NCBI RefSeq assembly: GCF_043951865.1
Contig: NZ_JBINJF010000011.1
Span: 72,523-136,522 of the forward strand
From: JAMQKA01 sp043951865
GTDB lineage: Bacteria; Bacteroidota; Rhodothermia; Balneolales; Balneolaceae
DNA length: 64,000 bases
Direction of reading: 5' to 3'
The notes below the pieces were generated by a model. That model ran no database searches and had not been told where the DNA came from. It saw only the letters and a list, made by a program, of their open reading frames with translations. Both the position numbers and the translations under genes were made by a program. Within the stretch, counting starts at the first letter, position 1; every line of letters starts with the position of its first letter. This document shows positions 1 through 7,607 of this stretch, piece by piece.

Positions 1-383
1 CGCAGCTGATCTCGATCCAGCACATTGAGGATCCCCTGCGTAAAAGCAACCGCCGAATGCTCCGGATTTCGACCCGTGGCAAACGCATTGGGCTGCTCCT
101 GGGGAATAATGTATACTTTCGGCATGGGCAGATCTGCACTTTCCGCCAGCTCTTTTACCATGTTGTATAGCTGGGGATTAGACTGCGGGTCCACTTCCTG
201 CGCCTTGTACATTTTGAGGACCATTTTATCGGAATACCAGTAACTCACGGCATTCATTCCCATTGCAAATATGAAAGCAATAATCAGCCCGGTCGATCCA
301 CCCAAAATTTGACCGACCAGCATAAAAAGCACAGCCACAAGCGTCATTAAAAAGACTGTGCGCATACTGTTTCTGTTAATCAT
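1..383 (-). CDS. htpX: HtpX family M48 membrane metalloprotease (C-terminal part beyond window)
   Basis: This is the N-terminal part of a membrane-bound zinc protease that degrades damaged membrane proteins. The reading frame starts at an ATG (complement of 381-383) and runs off the left edge, giving about 127 residues. The start reads MINRNSMRTVFLMTL, then two hydrophobic segments, then the family stretch SWYSDKMVLKMYKAQEV-like region and a block containing LPMPKVYIIPQ and PNAFATGRNPEHSAV, which is the typical lead-in to the catalytic HEXXH. The HEXXH motif itself would lie outside the window, so activity cannot be judged here. Identification rests on the highly characteristic N-terminal half. 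Confidence 0.9.
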   Translation of the reverse strand, partial: MINRNSMRTVFLMTLVAVLFMLVGQILGGSTGLIIAFIFAMGMNAVSYWYSDKMVLKMYKAQEVDPQSNPQLYNMVKELAESADLPMPKVYIIPQEQPNAFATGRNPEHSAVAFTQGILNVLDRDQL

Positions 384-524
384 ATAGTACTCCGTTCAAA
401 TTTGAGTTTTACTTTTGGTTCAAAACGCGCCAGATAGTAATTTGTTTTGTCAGGCCGTATAGAATGTAAGGGATTTAACACCTGTTTTATACCCTCATTT
501 TTACGATAGGCCGTTTATATTTTT

Positions 525-668
525 AGAGGACTTTAAAAAACCAGGAGTTTTGTTCAAGATCAAAGCCTGAGCGGATCGGGAACCGCAGTTTATATCTCAC
601 ATATGAGGATTTCGAATCCACGAAAATGCCGATATTGGCCAACACAACGGTTTTGCAAAGCCCTCTTT
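525..668 (-). repeat. Repeat family A, full copy A1
   Basis: A stretch of about 144 bp that matches, in inverse orientation, the copies at 40722-40862 and 35973-36112. The outer ends are imperfect inverted repeats of about 30 bp (GAGGGCTTTGCAAAACC on one side, GAGGCTTTGAAAAACCAGG on the other), as expected for a MITE. It fills much of the 384-base gap between htpX and the next gene; I see nothing else in that gap. Confidence 0.75.
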
Positions 669-767
669 ATATATGAACTCAGCCCTGACCTTCAATTGTC
701 GGAATCAGGTGGAGAGGTTCTATCCGGCAAGGAAAACAACGATAACTGAACCACATCGGGTGTAACA

Positions 768-1202
768 ATGAGTGACAGGAATGCTCTTTTAAAGAAAATA
801 AAAAACAAACGGCGGGAAGCGGCGGATTATCTCAGCAGGAATGAGCCTAAAAAGTCACGACTTCTTACTACTTCCATCATTGCGGGGGCCCTGGCTGCCG
901 CTTTAACGGCCGGACCCGGCATGGGGGGCAGTGGTTTTATCGAGGCGGCCAAAGGGGTCGTTTCTTTCGGCATTCCGGTGTGGCAGGTGCTGTGCCTGCT
1001 CGCGACGCTGCTATCGATGGCGGCGGTCATCAGCAACGGCCTGTTGAAATCTGATGATATCTCCTCGAAAATCGCCCAGGTCCGCAGTTGCGATGCAAAA
1101 CTTGAAGGACTGGAAACGATGCTGGAACTTAACCAAATTGACCTGGAGCATGCGGCTTCCCTCTACACGCAATATCTGACGGATATTCCCCACGTTCGAT
1201 GA
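768..1202 (+). CDS. Hypothetical two-segment membrane protein
   Basis: I do not recognise a family. The 144-residue product has a basic N-terminus (residues 1-30, rich in Lys and Arg), then two hydrophobic segments at about 34-52 and 68-92 joined by a Gly-rich loop, and a C-terminal part of about 50 residues that looks helical with an acidic, Leu-rich pattern. That arrangement suggests a small inner-membrane protein with a cytoplasmic helical tail. It stands alone between repeats and faces the M1 peptidase gene tail to tail. It could be a spurious frame, but its composition looks protein-like and the opposite-strand frames do not. Confidence 0.6.
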   Translation: MSDRNALLKKIKNKRREAADYLSRNEPKKSRLLTTSIIAGALAAALTAGPGMGGSGFIEAAKGVVSFGIPVWQVLCLLATLLSMAAVISNGLLKSDDISSKIAQVRSCDAKLEGLETMLELNQIDLEHAASLYTQYLTDIPHVR

Positions 1203-1221
1203 CAGCCCCTGGAATGAGTTC

Positions 1222-1350
1222 GCAGAGGAGTTCCAAAAACCGTTGTTTTGCCAATTCCTGCATTTCAATAATCCTCTTTTTCCAGAACGTTGCCGTAGAA
1301 TCTGTATCCAACAATATCTCCACCCTGCAACGGGCCCGGATTCATGCTGA
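1222..1350 (+). repeat. Repeat family A, degenerate copy
   Basis: The segment beginning GTTCCAAAAACCGTTGTTTTG followed by CAATTCCTGCATTT matches the left end of family A (compare 40730-40760 and 35985-36018). The rest is diverged. It lies in the gap between two convergent genes. Confidence 0.45.
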
Positions 1351-1360
1351 ATCCTCACCT

Positions 1361-3262
1361 TCATTTTGTTTCAAAAACGCGTGTTGCCTCCTCCATCTCA
1401 AAGACGTTGTTTTCCCGGTTCACATCTGCCATGCGGCCGGTGGGATCTATAGTAATGCGCGAAATTGATTCAGGCGCTTCCGGAATTCCGAACGTATAGG
1501 AGGGATACACCCACGGCCAGTCTGGCAGCACCGCCCGTTCAATACCCGGAGTTTCGTTGGGCTTTTCGCCCCGCATGATGCGCAGGGGAATGTAAAACTG
1601 CTGTTTGCTGCCGTCGGAATATTCCACCAGCACGTCGATCGGCATCGGCATCAGGTCTTCCCGCTTCAGGGTCACGAACGTAGAGTCGCCTTTCCCTACC
1701 ACAGTTTCAATCCCGTAGTCAATGGTTTTGGTCGTTTCAATAAAATACTCGTAATACCAGTCGAGCACCATACCCGATTCCTTCTCCATCACCCGCAGGA
1801 AATCGCGGCCGGTCGGGTGTTTGAACTTCCAGGTTTCAAAATAGCGCTTCATGCCGCGGTCAAATGCTTCAGGCCCGATCACATACCGCAACTGATTCAG
1901 AAATACAGCGCCCTTTGAGTAGGAGGCCACCCCATATGCGCGGTTGGTGACAAAATGATCGGCGTGGGTATCCAGCGCCTCCTCTTCGCCATCTTCCACA
2001 ATCCGGTAGTAGGAGCCATAGGCCCCGCTGTGGGGGAAGTCACGTTCCCCGTAAAGGTGCTCCGTGACCAGGGCAGAGGCGTAGGTTGTAAACCCTTCAT
2101 CCATCCAGGGAAACCGGCTTTCGTTGTTGGCCAGCACAGTGTGATACCACATGTGAACAAGCTCGTGCACTGTAACACCAACCAGGCTCCGCTCTGAGCG
2201 GTTGCCGGTAATAAGGGTAGCCATCGGGTACTCCATGCCGCCGTCGCCTCCCTGGATCACGGAAAACTTCTCATACGGATACTTTCCAAAGTGCTTGTTC
2301 ATAAACTGAAAGCTTTTGACCGTAAATTCCGGCAGACGCTCCCAGTAGGCCTTCAGCGAATCCTGCCGGCTTCCCGAGGATACGTTGGCGGCCACCGGGT
2401 CGGTTTGGTAGAAAAAGTGGAGCATTGGTCCGCCGGGTACCTGCGCCGTTGTATGTGTGAAGTCGGGATCGGCACCCCAGGCAAAATCGTGCACGTTATC
2501 GGCTTTCCAGTGCCAGGTAAGCTTGTCGGAACCGGGGCGGTTCACCGCGGTGCCCGGATCCTGGTAGCCGTGGCCGATCTGCTGTGGGTTCTGCAGATTT
2601 CCGGTGGCCCCCATCACATAGGAGGAATCAATCTTGATTTTAACATCAAAGCTGCCGAAGACACCGTGAAACTCGCGACCCACATACGGGTTGGGGTGCC
2701 AGCCTTCGTGGTCGTATTCCGAAATCTTGGGATACCACTGTGTCATCGAAAATTCGACGCCCTCCCTGTTTTTCCAGCCGGAGCGGCGGATCTGCAGTGG
2801 CACCTGGCTTTCGAACTCCATCTGAAAAACCGTGCTTGCACCGGGCAGAATTGGCTCATCCAGCTCCACTTCCATTATGGTTCCATCCACCCTGTAATCA
2901 ACCGACTCCCCGTCCTGGTTCATTGATCGAATCCGATGATAACCAATCTGGTCCTCTGACAGGTGGTAGATACGGTCGCGCACGCGGCTGTCGGGATCTT
3001 CAATGGTGCGGGAGCGCTTGTCCATCATGCTGCCGGGCTGAAAAGCGTTAAAATAAAGATGATAAAACACGCGCCGCAGCGTATCGGGAGAATTGTTGTG
3101 ATACGTCAGTTTCTGGGTTCCCGTGAACTGGTTGTCCGGGGCGTTCATTTCGATCTCCATTTCGTACTCCACCCGTTGTTGCCAGTAGTCACGCGTCTGG
3201 CTGTGTGCGGTAAGCGAGAAACAGAATAGCAGTAGCAGAATCAATCCGTAGCGTAGATGCAT
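1361..3262 (-). CDS. M1 family zinc aminopeptidase, secreted
   Basis: A 633-residue exported metallopeptidase. Residues 1-21 form a signal peptide (basic start, Leu-rich core, end at AHSQ). An M1 N-terminal beta domain follows. The catalytic centre is HELVHMW near residue 365, with the third zinc ligand Glu 18 residues later in WMDEGF; upstream GDGGMEYP stands in for the GAMEN substrate-binding motif. M1 enzymes of this type in Bacteroidota trim N-terminal residues from peptides outside the cytoplasm. The gene is alone, convergent with the small membrane protein at 768 and downstream of recR in the same direction. Confidence 0.92.
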   Translation of the reverse strand: MHLRYGLILLLLFCFSLTAHSQTRDYWQQRVEYEMEIEMNAPDNQFTGTQKLTYHNNSPDTLRRVFYHLYFNAFQPGSMMDKRSRTIEDPDSRVRDRIYHLSEDQIGYHRIRSMNQDGESVDYRVDGTIMEVELDEPILPGASTVFQMEFESQVPLQIRRSGWKNREGVEFSMTQWYPKISEYDHEGWHPNPYVGREFHGVFGSFDVKIKIDSSYVMGATGNLQNPQQIGHGYQDPGTAVNRPGSDKLTWHWKADNVHDFAWGADPDFTHTTAQVPGGPMLHFFYQTDPVAANVSSGSRQDSLKAYWERLPEFTVKSFQFMNKHFGKYPYEKFSVIQGGDGGMEYPMATLITGNRSERSLVGVTVHELVHMWYHTVLANNESRFPWMDEGFTTYASALVTEHLYGERDFPHSGAYGSYYRIVEDGEEEALDTHADHFVTNRAYGVASYSKGAVFLNQLRYVIGPEAFDRGMKRYFETWKFKHPTGRDFLRVMEKESGMVLDWYYEYFIETTKTIDYGIETVVGKGDSTFVTLKREDLMPMPIDVLVEYSDGSKQQFYIPLRIMRGEKPNETPGIERAVLPDWPWVYPSYTFGIPEAPESISRITIDPTGRMADVNRENNVFEMEEATRVFETK

Positions 3263-3383
3263 AAAATCAGGTATAGTTTGGATTAAGTTCGTGGTTGAAA
3301 GGTCTCATGCAGAGCCCCAGAAAACCAGATTGATCTTTAAAAAGTTGCCTCTTTACGTCTTTGCAGGAGCCATTATTTTGGGG

Positions 3384-3992
3384 TTAAAAAGCGTTGCGGC
3401 TGGCAAAGGCGCGGCTGAGAGTGGCCTCGTCAATAAATTCCAGCTCGGTACCCATCGGAATGCCGTAGGCGATGCGGGTTACCTTGATCTCATCATACGG
3501 TTTTAAAAGCTTGTTGATGTAGTACGAAGTCGCTTCCCCCTCGGAGTCGGGATTCAGTGCAAGGATTACCTCGTCAACGGGATATTCCTCATCATTTACC
3601 CGCCTCATCAGCTCTTTTACGCGGATGTCGTCGGGCCCGATATTATCGAGCGGGGAGATGACTCCCCCCAGTACGTGGTACATCCCCCGGAACTCGTTGG
3701 TTTTTTCAATAAGGTAGACATCCTGTGATTCCTCGACCACGCAGAGCTGCCCATTTTGGCGTTTCGGGTTGCTGCATATTGAGCAGGGATCGCCGTCGCT
3801 GATAACTCCGCAGTGCGAGCAGCGGGTAATCGACTGTTTTAGATCGACCAGGGCATCCGCCAGCTGCATCACCGATTCTTCACTCTGTTTTAGCAGGTGG
3901 AGGGCGATGCGACGCGCTGATTTCCGGCCTGTTCCCGGCAGCTTGGCCAGCTGCTCAATAGCCCGTTCCAGTATTTCTGAGGTGCCTTGCAT
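3384..3992 (-). CDS. recR: Recombination protein RecR
   Basis: RecR loads RecA at single-strand gaps together with RecO and RecF. The 202-residue protein has all expected parts: an N-terminal helix-hairpin-helix (LAKLPGTGRKSARRIALHLL), a C4 zinc finger (CSHCGVISDGDPCSIC), and a Toprim domain (CVVEESQDVYLIEKT, then the Walker B-like segment ILALNPDSEGEATSYYI). Length is normal. It is the last gene of the order dnaX, ybaB, recR, which is conserved very widely in bacteria. Confidence 0.97.
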   Translation of the reverse strand: MQGTSEILERAIEQLAKLPGTGRKSARRIALHLLKQSEESVMQLADALVDLKQSITRCSHCGVISDGDPCSICSNPKRQNGQLCVVEESQDVYLIEKTNEFRGMYHVLGGVISPLDNIGPDDIRVKELMRRVNDEEYPVDEVILALNPDSEGEATSYYINKLLKPYDEIKVTRIAYGIPMGTELEFIDEATLSRAFASRNAF

Positions 3993-4072
3993 ATTCTATT
4001 GTTAAAAGTTAAACATTACATGGTGCAAGCCAGCGTTAACTTCAGACATTCAACCTGCAGCCTGTAAAAAAT

Positions 4073-4417
4073 TTAGAAACCCAGTTTGGAGAGATCCATC
4101 CCGGGAATTCCGCCGCCGGGGATCATATCTTTATAGGTCTCCTGCATCTTTTGCTGGGCCGCTTCTTCTGCTTTTTCAAGCGCCTTGTTGACTCCGGCCA
4201 CCACCAGGTCTTCCAGCATCTCGGCATCTTCCGGGTCAATTACGGCCTCGTCGAGCTCAATAGCAATAATCTGCCGCTTGCCGTTGGCTTTCACTTTTAC
4301 CATCCCGCCACCGGCTTCGGCTTCTACCTCTACCTTTGCGAGCTCTTGTTTGGCCTGTTCCATTTTTTCCTGTAACTGGGAAAACTTCCCAAACATATCC
4401 GCCATATTTTTATTCAT
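4073..4417 (-). CDS. YbaB/EbfC family nucleoid-associated protein
   Basis: A 114-residue DNA-binding protein that coats and bends DNA as a dimer. Residues 1-40 form a helix rich in Gln, Glu and Lys (MFGKFSQLQEKMEQAKQELA), followed by the family core with GGGMVKVKANGKRQIIAIEL and a C-terminal helix (NKALEKAEEAAQQKMQE). It sits between dnaX and recR, 80 bases upstream of recR, which is its standard place. Length and motifs are ordinary. Confidence 0.95.
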   Translation of the reverse strand: MNKNMADMFGKFSQLQEKMEQAKQELAKVEVEAEAGGGMVKVKANGKRQIIAIELDEAVIDPEDAEMLEDLVVAGVNKALEKAEEAAQQKMQETYKDMIPGGGIPGMDLSKLGF

Positions 4418-4596
4418 AACAATAGAGATTTTGGTTGTTTGAAATTATTCATGTTAACGTATTTACTTTCTTTTATAACGCCCTCTTCTTCAAGGGGGAG
4501 TTTTTAACCTGTGCTGGTCCCAAAGGCTTTAGTTCCAGCCCGGAGGAGGAAACCGGGGAGATTAACCTGCTGGGACTACAGTCTTATTCAATCATC

Positions 4597-6540
4597 CTAC
4601 CGGTTCAGGTTATAATCGAGTTCGGCCCCGAACAGTTCAACAAGCATCTTTATTTTTGGATCCCGTTCCTGCAGATCCTTAAATCGCTCATAGGGACTTT
4701 TGGCCTCTTCTTTGTCCTGCTGCTCATTCTTCTGGACGACACTTTCAAAACGCAGGAAGATGCCGGTTATCGATTCCAGTTTTTTGGCCAGGTCCCGCTT
4801 GTTTTCATCCAGAATACGCTTGGCAAAATCGTTTGAACAGCGCAGTGTCAGCTTCCGGTTTTTCAGGGCGATCGGCTCGACACGCTGCATCTGAAAATAC
4901 AGGGTCTGCGGCACCTGCTCTTTAAGGAGCTTCAGGTACGGGTCCCACTCTTCCCTGACCTCCTCCAACGTAATGTGATCTTTCTTTGGTACCGATGAGC
5001 CTGCTGTCGTTTCTGGTTCTCGTTCCTGCTCCTCCGCAGCAACCCCATTTCCATTATTTGCAGTGGTCTTTCCAAATCCCCCCAGCGAGGGTCGCCCGAA
5101 AAAGTCGTCCTCCTCTTCAGCGACGGCTACCTCATTTTCCTGGTCGGGTTCCTCCACAGAAGCCTGGCTGCGGGGCCGCTGCCCGGAGCCGGAATCATCG
5201 GGAGGGGTTGAAGCCGTCGGCTCGGGATCCTCTTCCCGGGTTTCCACAGAGTCGGCTGCCGGGGATTCAGAATCGTCACCTGATCCGGGCTCGTTCTCTT
5301 TTTCCGGAGGATCCCCGACGCCGGTCTTCGTTGGACGGGCAGTCTCAGGAGAGTTCTTTTGGTCAACCGCTGCGGAGCTATCCCCGGGGAGTTCCTGCTG
5401 TTTGCGCTCCCCTTCTACACGGCTACGCTTTTTTTTTAAAGCATCCAGCTCGTTCAATAGCTGGTTCAATTTTTTTGAGCGCTCCATGTGGACCAGTTTC
5501 AGCAGGGTGAGTTCAAACTGGATGTGCGGCTGGTTGGCCTCCTTAATCTTGTACTGGGCTTCACTGACCAGGTGCATCATGCGCAGGAGATCATCTTCGC
5601 TGAAGGGATCCGAGGCTTGCCGGTACCGCTTCTTTGTTTCGGCGGACGCCTCCACCAGGTGCATCTGGTCGGAATTTTTTGCCACATACAGGTTCCTGAG
5701 ATGTTCCAGCAGCCCTACCAAAAATTCCTGGATATCGTGGCCTTCCTGCAGCAACTGGTTAACCAGCTCCAGACCCGCGCTCGCGTCGTGCCGCTCAACC
5801 GTTTCCATTAATTGAAACATGCGGTCTGTACTCACCACGTTGAGTGCCCGAAGCAGCTCTTCGTGGTCGATGTCGGTCCCGCAAAAGGCGATCGCCTGGT
5901 CCAGCAGCCCGAGCGCGTCGCGCAGGGCGCCGTCCGCCTTTTTGGCGATTACGTGCAACGATTCCAGATCGATTGTAATCCCTTCATCTTCTGCCACCTG
6001 CTGCAGCCGATCCACGATCTCGTCCACACTTATCCGCTTGAAGTCGAACCGCTGAACGCGGGAGAGGATGGTGGGCAGCACCTTGTGCGGCTCGGTAGTC
6101 GCAAAAATGAAAATGACGTGGTCGGGGGGTTCCTCCAGCGTCTTCAGCAGGGCGTTGAATGCTGACTTGCTGAGCATGTGCACCTCGTCGACAATATAGA
6201 TCTTGTAGCGGCCGTTTTGCGGCGGAATACGCACACGCTCGCGGAGGTCCCGGATGTCGTCCACCTTGTTGTTGGAGGCCGCATCGATCTCAACAATGTT
6301 CAATGTCTGATTCAGGCCCTCCCCATCTACCGAGGCATCAATTTCATTGACCGTACGCGCCAGCACCCGGGCCATGGTGGTTTTTCCGACCCCGCGCGGA
6401 CCACAAAACATGTAGGCGTGCGCCAGCCGCTGCTGCTTGATCGCATTTTTAAGGGTATTGCTCACATGTTTTTGCGAGACAATATCATCGAATGTTGTGG
6501 GCCGGTACGTTCGGGTTAATGCGCGGTAATTGTCAGACAT
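4597..6540 (-). CDS. dnaX: DNA polymerase III subunit tau (with possible gamma form)
   Basis: The clamp-loader ATPase subunit of the replicase, 647 residues. Walker A is GPRGVGKT (47-54), Walker B is IVDEVHML with Asp-Glu at 118-119, and the SRC-type arginine finger region reads TILSRVQRFDF. Residues 370-510 are a low-complexity linker rich in Glu, Asp, Pro and Ser, followed by a folded C-terminal domain that in tau contacts the polymerase. Two oddities: the stretch of about residues 64-80, where most DnaX proteins have four zinc-binding Cys, has none; and codons 368-371 contain a run of nine A. See the findings. First gene of a dnaX-ybaB-recR operon. Confidence 0.97.
   Translation of the reverse strand: MSDNYRALTRTYRPTTFDDIVSQKHVSNTLKNAIKQQRLAHAYMFCGPRGVGKTTMARVLARTVNEIDASVDGEGLNQTLNIVEIDAASNNKVDDIRDLRERVRIPPQNGRYKIYIVDEVHMLSKSAFNALLKTLEEPPDHVIFIFATTEPHKVLPTILSRVQRFDFKRISVDEIVDRLQQVAEDEGITIDLESLHVIAKKADGALRDALGLLDQAIAFCGTDIDHEELLRALNVVSTDRMFQLMETVERHDASAGLELVNQLLQEGHDIQEFLVGLLEHLRNLYVAKNSDQMHLVEASAETKKRYRQASDPFSEDDLLRMMHLVSEAQYKIKEANQPHIQFELTLLKLVHMERSKKLNQLLNELDALKKKRSRVEGERKQQELPGDSSAAVDQKNSPETARPTKTGVGDPPEKENEPGSGDDSESPAADSVETREEDPEPTASTPPDDSGSGQRPRSQASVEEPDQENEVAVAEEEDDFFGRPSLGGFGKTTANNGNGVAAEEQEREPETTAGSSVPKKDHITLEEVREEWDPYLKLLKEQVPQTLYFQMQRVEPIALKNRKLTLRCSNDFAKRILDENKRDLAKKLESITGIFLRFESVVQKNEQQDKEEAKSPYERFKDLQERDPKIKMLVELFGAELDYNLNR
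5429..5437 (-). promoter_or_regulatory. A9 slippage run in dnaX (predicted gamma-form switch)
   Basis: On the coding strand nine consecutive A run from the third base of codon 368 into codon 371 (TTA AAA AAA AAG). One extra A, or a -1 ribosomal shift, leads to GCG then TAG, giving a product of about 372 residues. Loss of one A leads to AGC GTA GCC GTG TAG, about 374 residues. Either form would end right after the ATPase and collar domains. In Thermus thermophilus an A9 run in dnaX causes transcriptional slippage, and in Escherichia coli AAAAAAG causes a ribosomal shift. The function here is inference. Confidence 0.6.
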
Positions 6541-6738
6541 AACGGTCGTGATTTAAATAAACCTGAATTTTGTAATATAGGTTTCAGGCTCCTTTTTGTA
6601 CAACTCCAAAAGTACAAAAAGTGAAGGCCAATTTCGCAGAGGCCTGTACAAAATCCACTTGTTGCACGCTCATTGGAAAATATGCCCAAAAATCCCGGAC
6701 AGCCCTTCTTTCCTCCCAACATCGTCAGTGACTTGATA

Positions 6739-6782
6739 AGGGCTTTGATCTTGACCAAAAGCCCTGGTTTTTCAAACCCCTT
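6739..6782. repeat. Repeat family A end fragment
   Basis: GGGCTTTGATCTTGACCAAAAG followed by CCTGGTTTTTCAAACCCC resembles the right end of family A (compare 525-570). It lies in the 330-base gap between the divergently transcribed dnaX and trhA genes. I see no other feature in that gap, although the promoters for both genes must be there. Confidence 0.4.
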
Positions 6783-6869
6783 TATTTCTGATAAACGATT
6801 TTACGGCGGGTTGCGTTAACCAGGCGTATCATAATGTCAGTTGTTATCTAAAAACCTGTATATTGCGGC

Positions 6870-7535
6870 ATGCACTTTCTAAAAAAACATATACGAGAAC
6901 CCATTAACGGATTGACACACGGTGCCGGGGCGCTGCTTTCGGTCGTGGGGTTATTCCTTTTGCTTTATGATGCCGCTTTTTTGGGCTCAGCAACCCACCT
7001 GGTTGCCTTCTCGATGTTTGGACTCAGCATGGTACTGCTTTATACATCGAGCGCGCTCTACCACAGCCTGCATGTGGGAGAGAGGGCGATCCGGTTCCTG
7101 AAAAAACTGGATCACAGTATGATATATGTGCTGATTGCCGGTTCCTACACCCCCATCTGCCTGATTGTGCTGGATGATAGCTGGAAATGGATTGTCTTTG
7201 CAGGGATCTGGACTTTTGCCCTGGGCGGAATTCTCAAAAAAATATTCTGGATTGACGCTCCGAAGTGGCTTTCCCTGCTTCTTTACCTGGCCATGGGCTG
7301 GCTGGGCGTACTGCTGTTTCCAACGCTGTTCGAGAAGCTTCCCCTGGCGTTCCTGCTCTGGCTGACCGCCGGGGGACTGGCCTACTCCGCGGGTGCCGTC
7401 ATCTACGGTATTGAAAAACCGAATCCGCTGCCCGGGTGGTTCGGTCACCACGAAATATGGCACCTGTTTGTGATGGGCGGCACCTTTTCCCATTTTTGGG
7501 CCTTCTACCAGTATCTCCCGAATTTTACCGGATAA
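6870..7535 (+). CDS. TrhA / hemolysin III family membrane protein
   Basis: A 221-residue integral membrane protein of the PAQR-like hemolysin III (YqfA/TrhA) family, with about seven hydrophobic segments. Family motifs are EPINGLTHGAGA near residue 12, SALYHSL near residue 63 and the C-terminal HEIWHLFVMGGTFSHF, which carries the conserved His residues thought to bind a metal in the membrane. In Escherichia coli the homologue affects membrane energetics; the enzymatic role is not settled. It is transcribed away from dnaX and 72 bases upstream of the next gene. Confidence 0.9.
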   Translation: MHFLKKHIREPINGLTHGAGALLSVVGLFLLLYDAAFLGSATHLVAFSMFGLSMVLLYTSSALYHSLHVGERAIRFLKKLDHSMIYVLIAGSYTPICLIVLDDSWKWIVFAGIWTFALGGILKKIFWIDAPKWLSLLLYLAMGWLGVLLFPTLFEKLPLAFLLWLTAGGLAYSAGAVIYGIEKPNPLPGWFGHHEIWHLFVMGGTFSHFWAFYQYLPNFTG

Positions 7536-7607
7536 AACCATCGGTGTACAACCAGAGCTTGTTTCCACATTTGGCACCCTCCCCATATTGTTTGTAGTAT
7601 TGCCTCT

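Noticed and set aside
1199..1468. Small plus-strand frame overlapping the M1 peptidase end
   Set aside because: It runs through a degenerate repeat and the antisense of a conserved gene.
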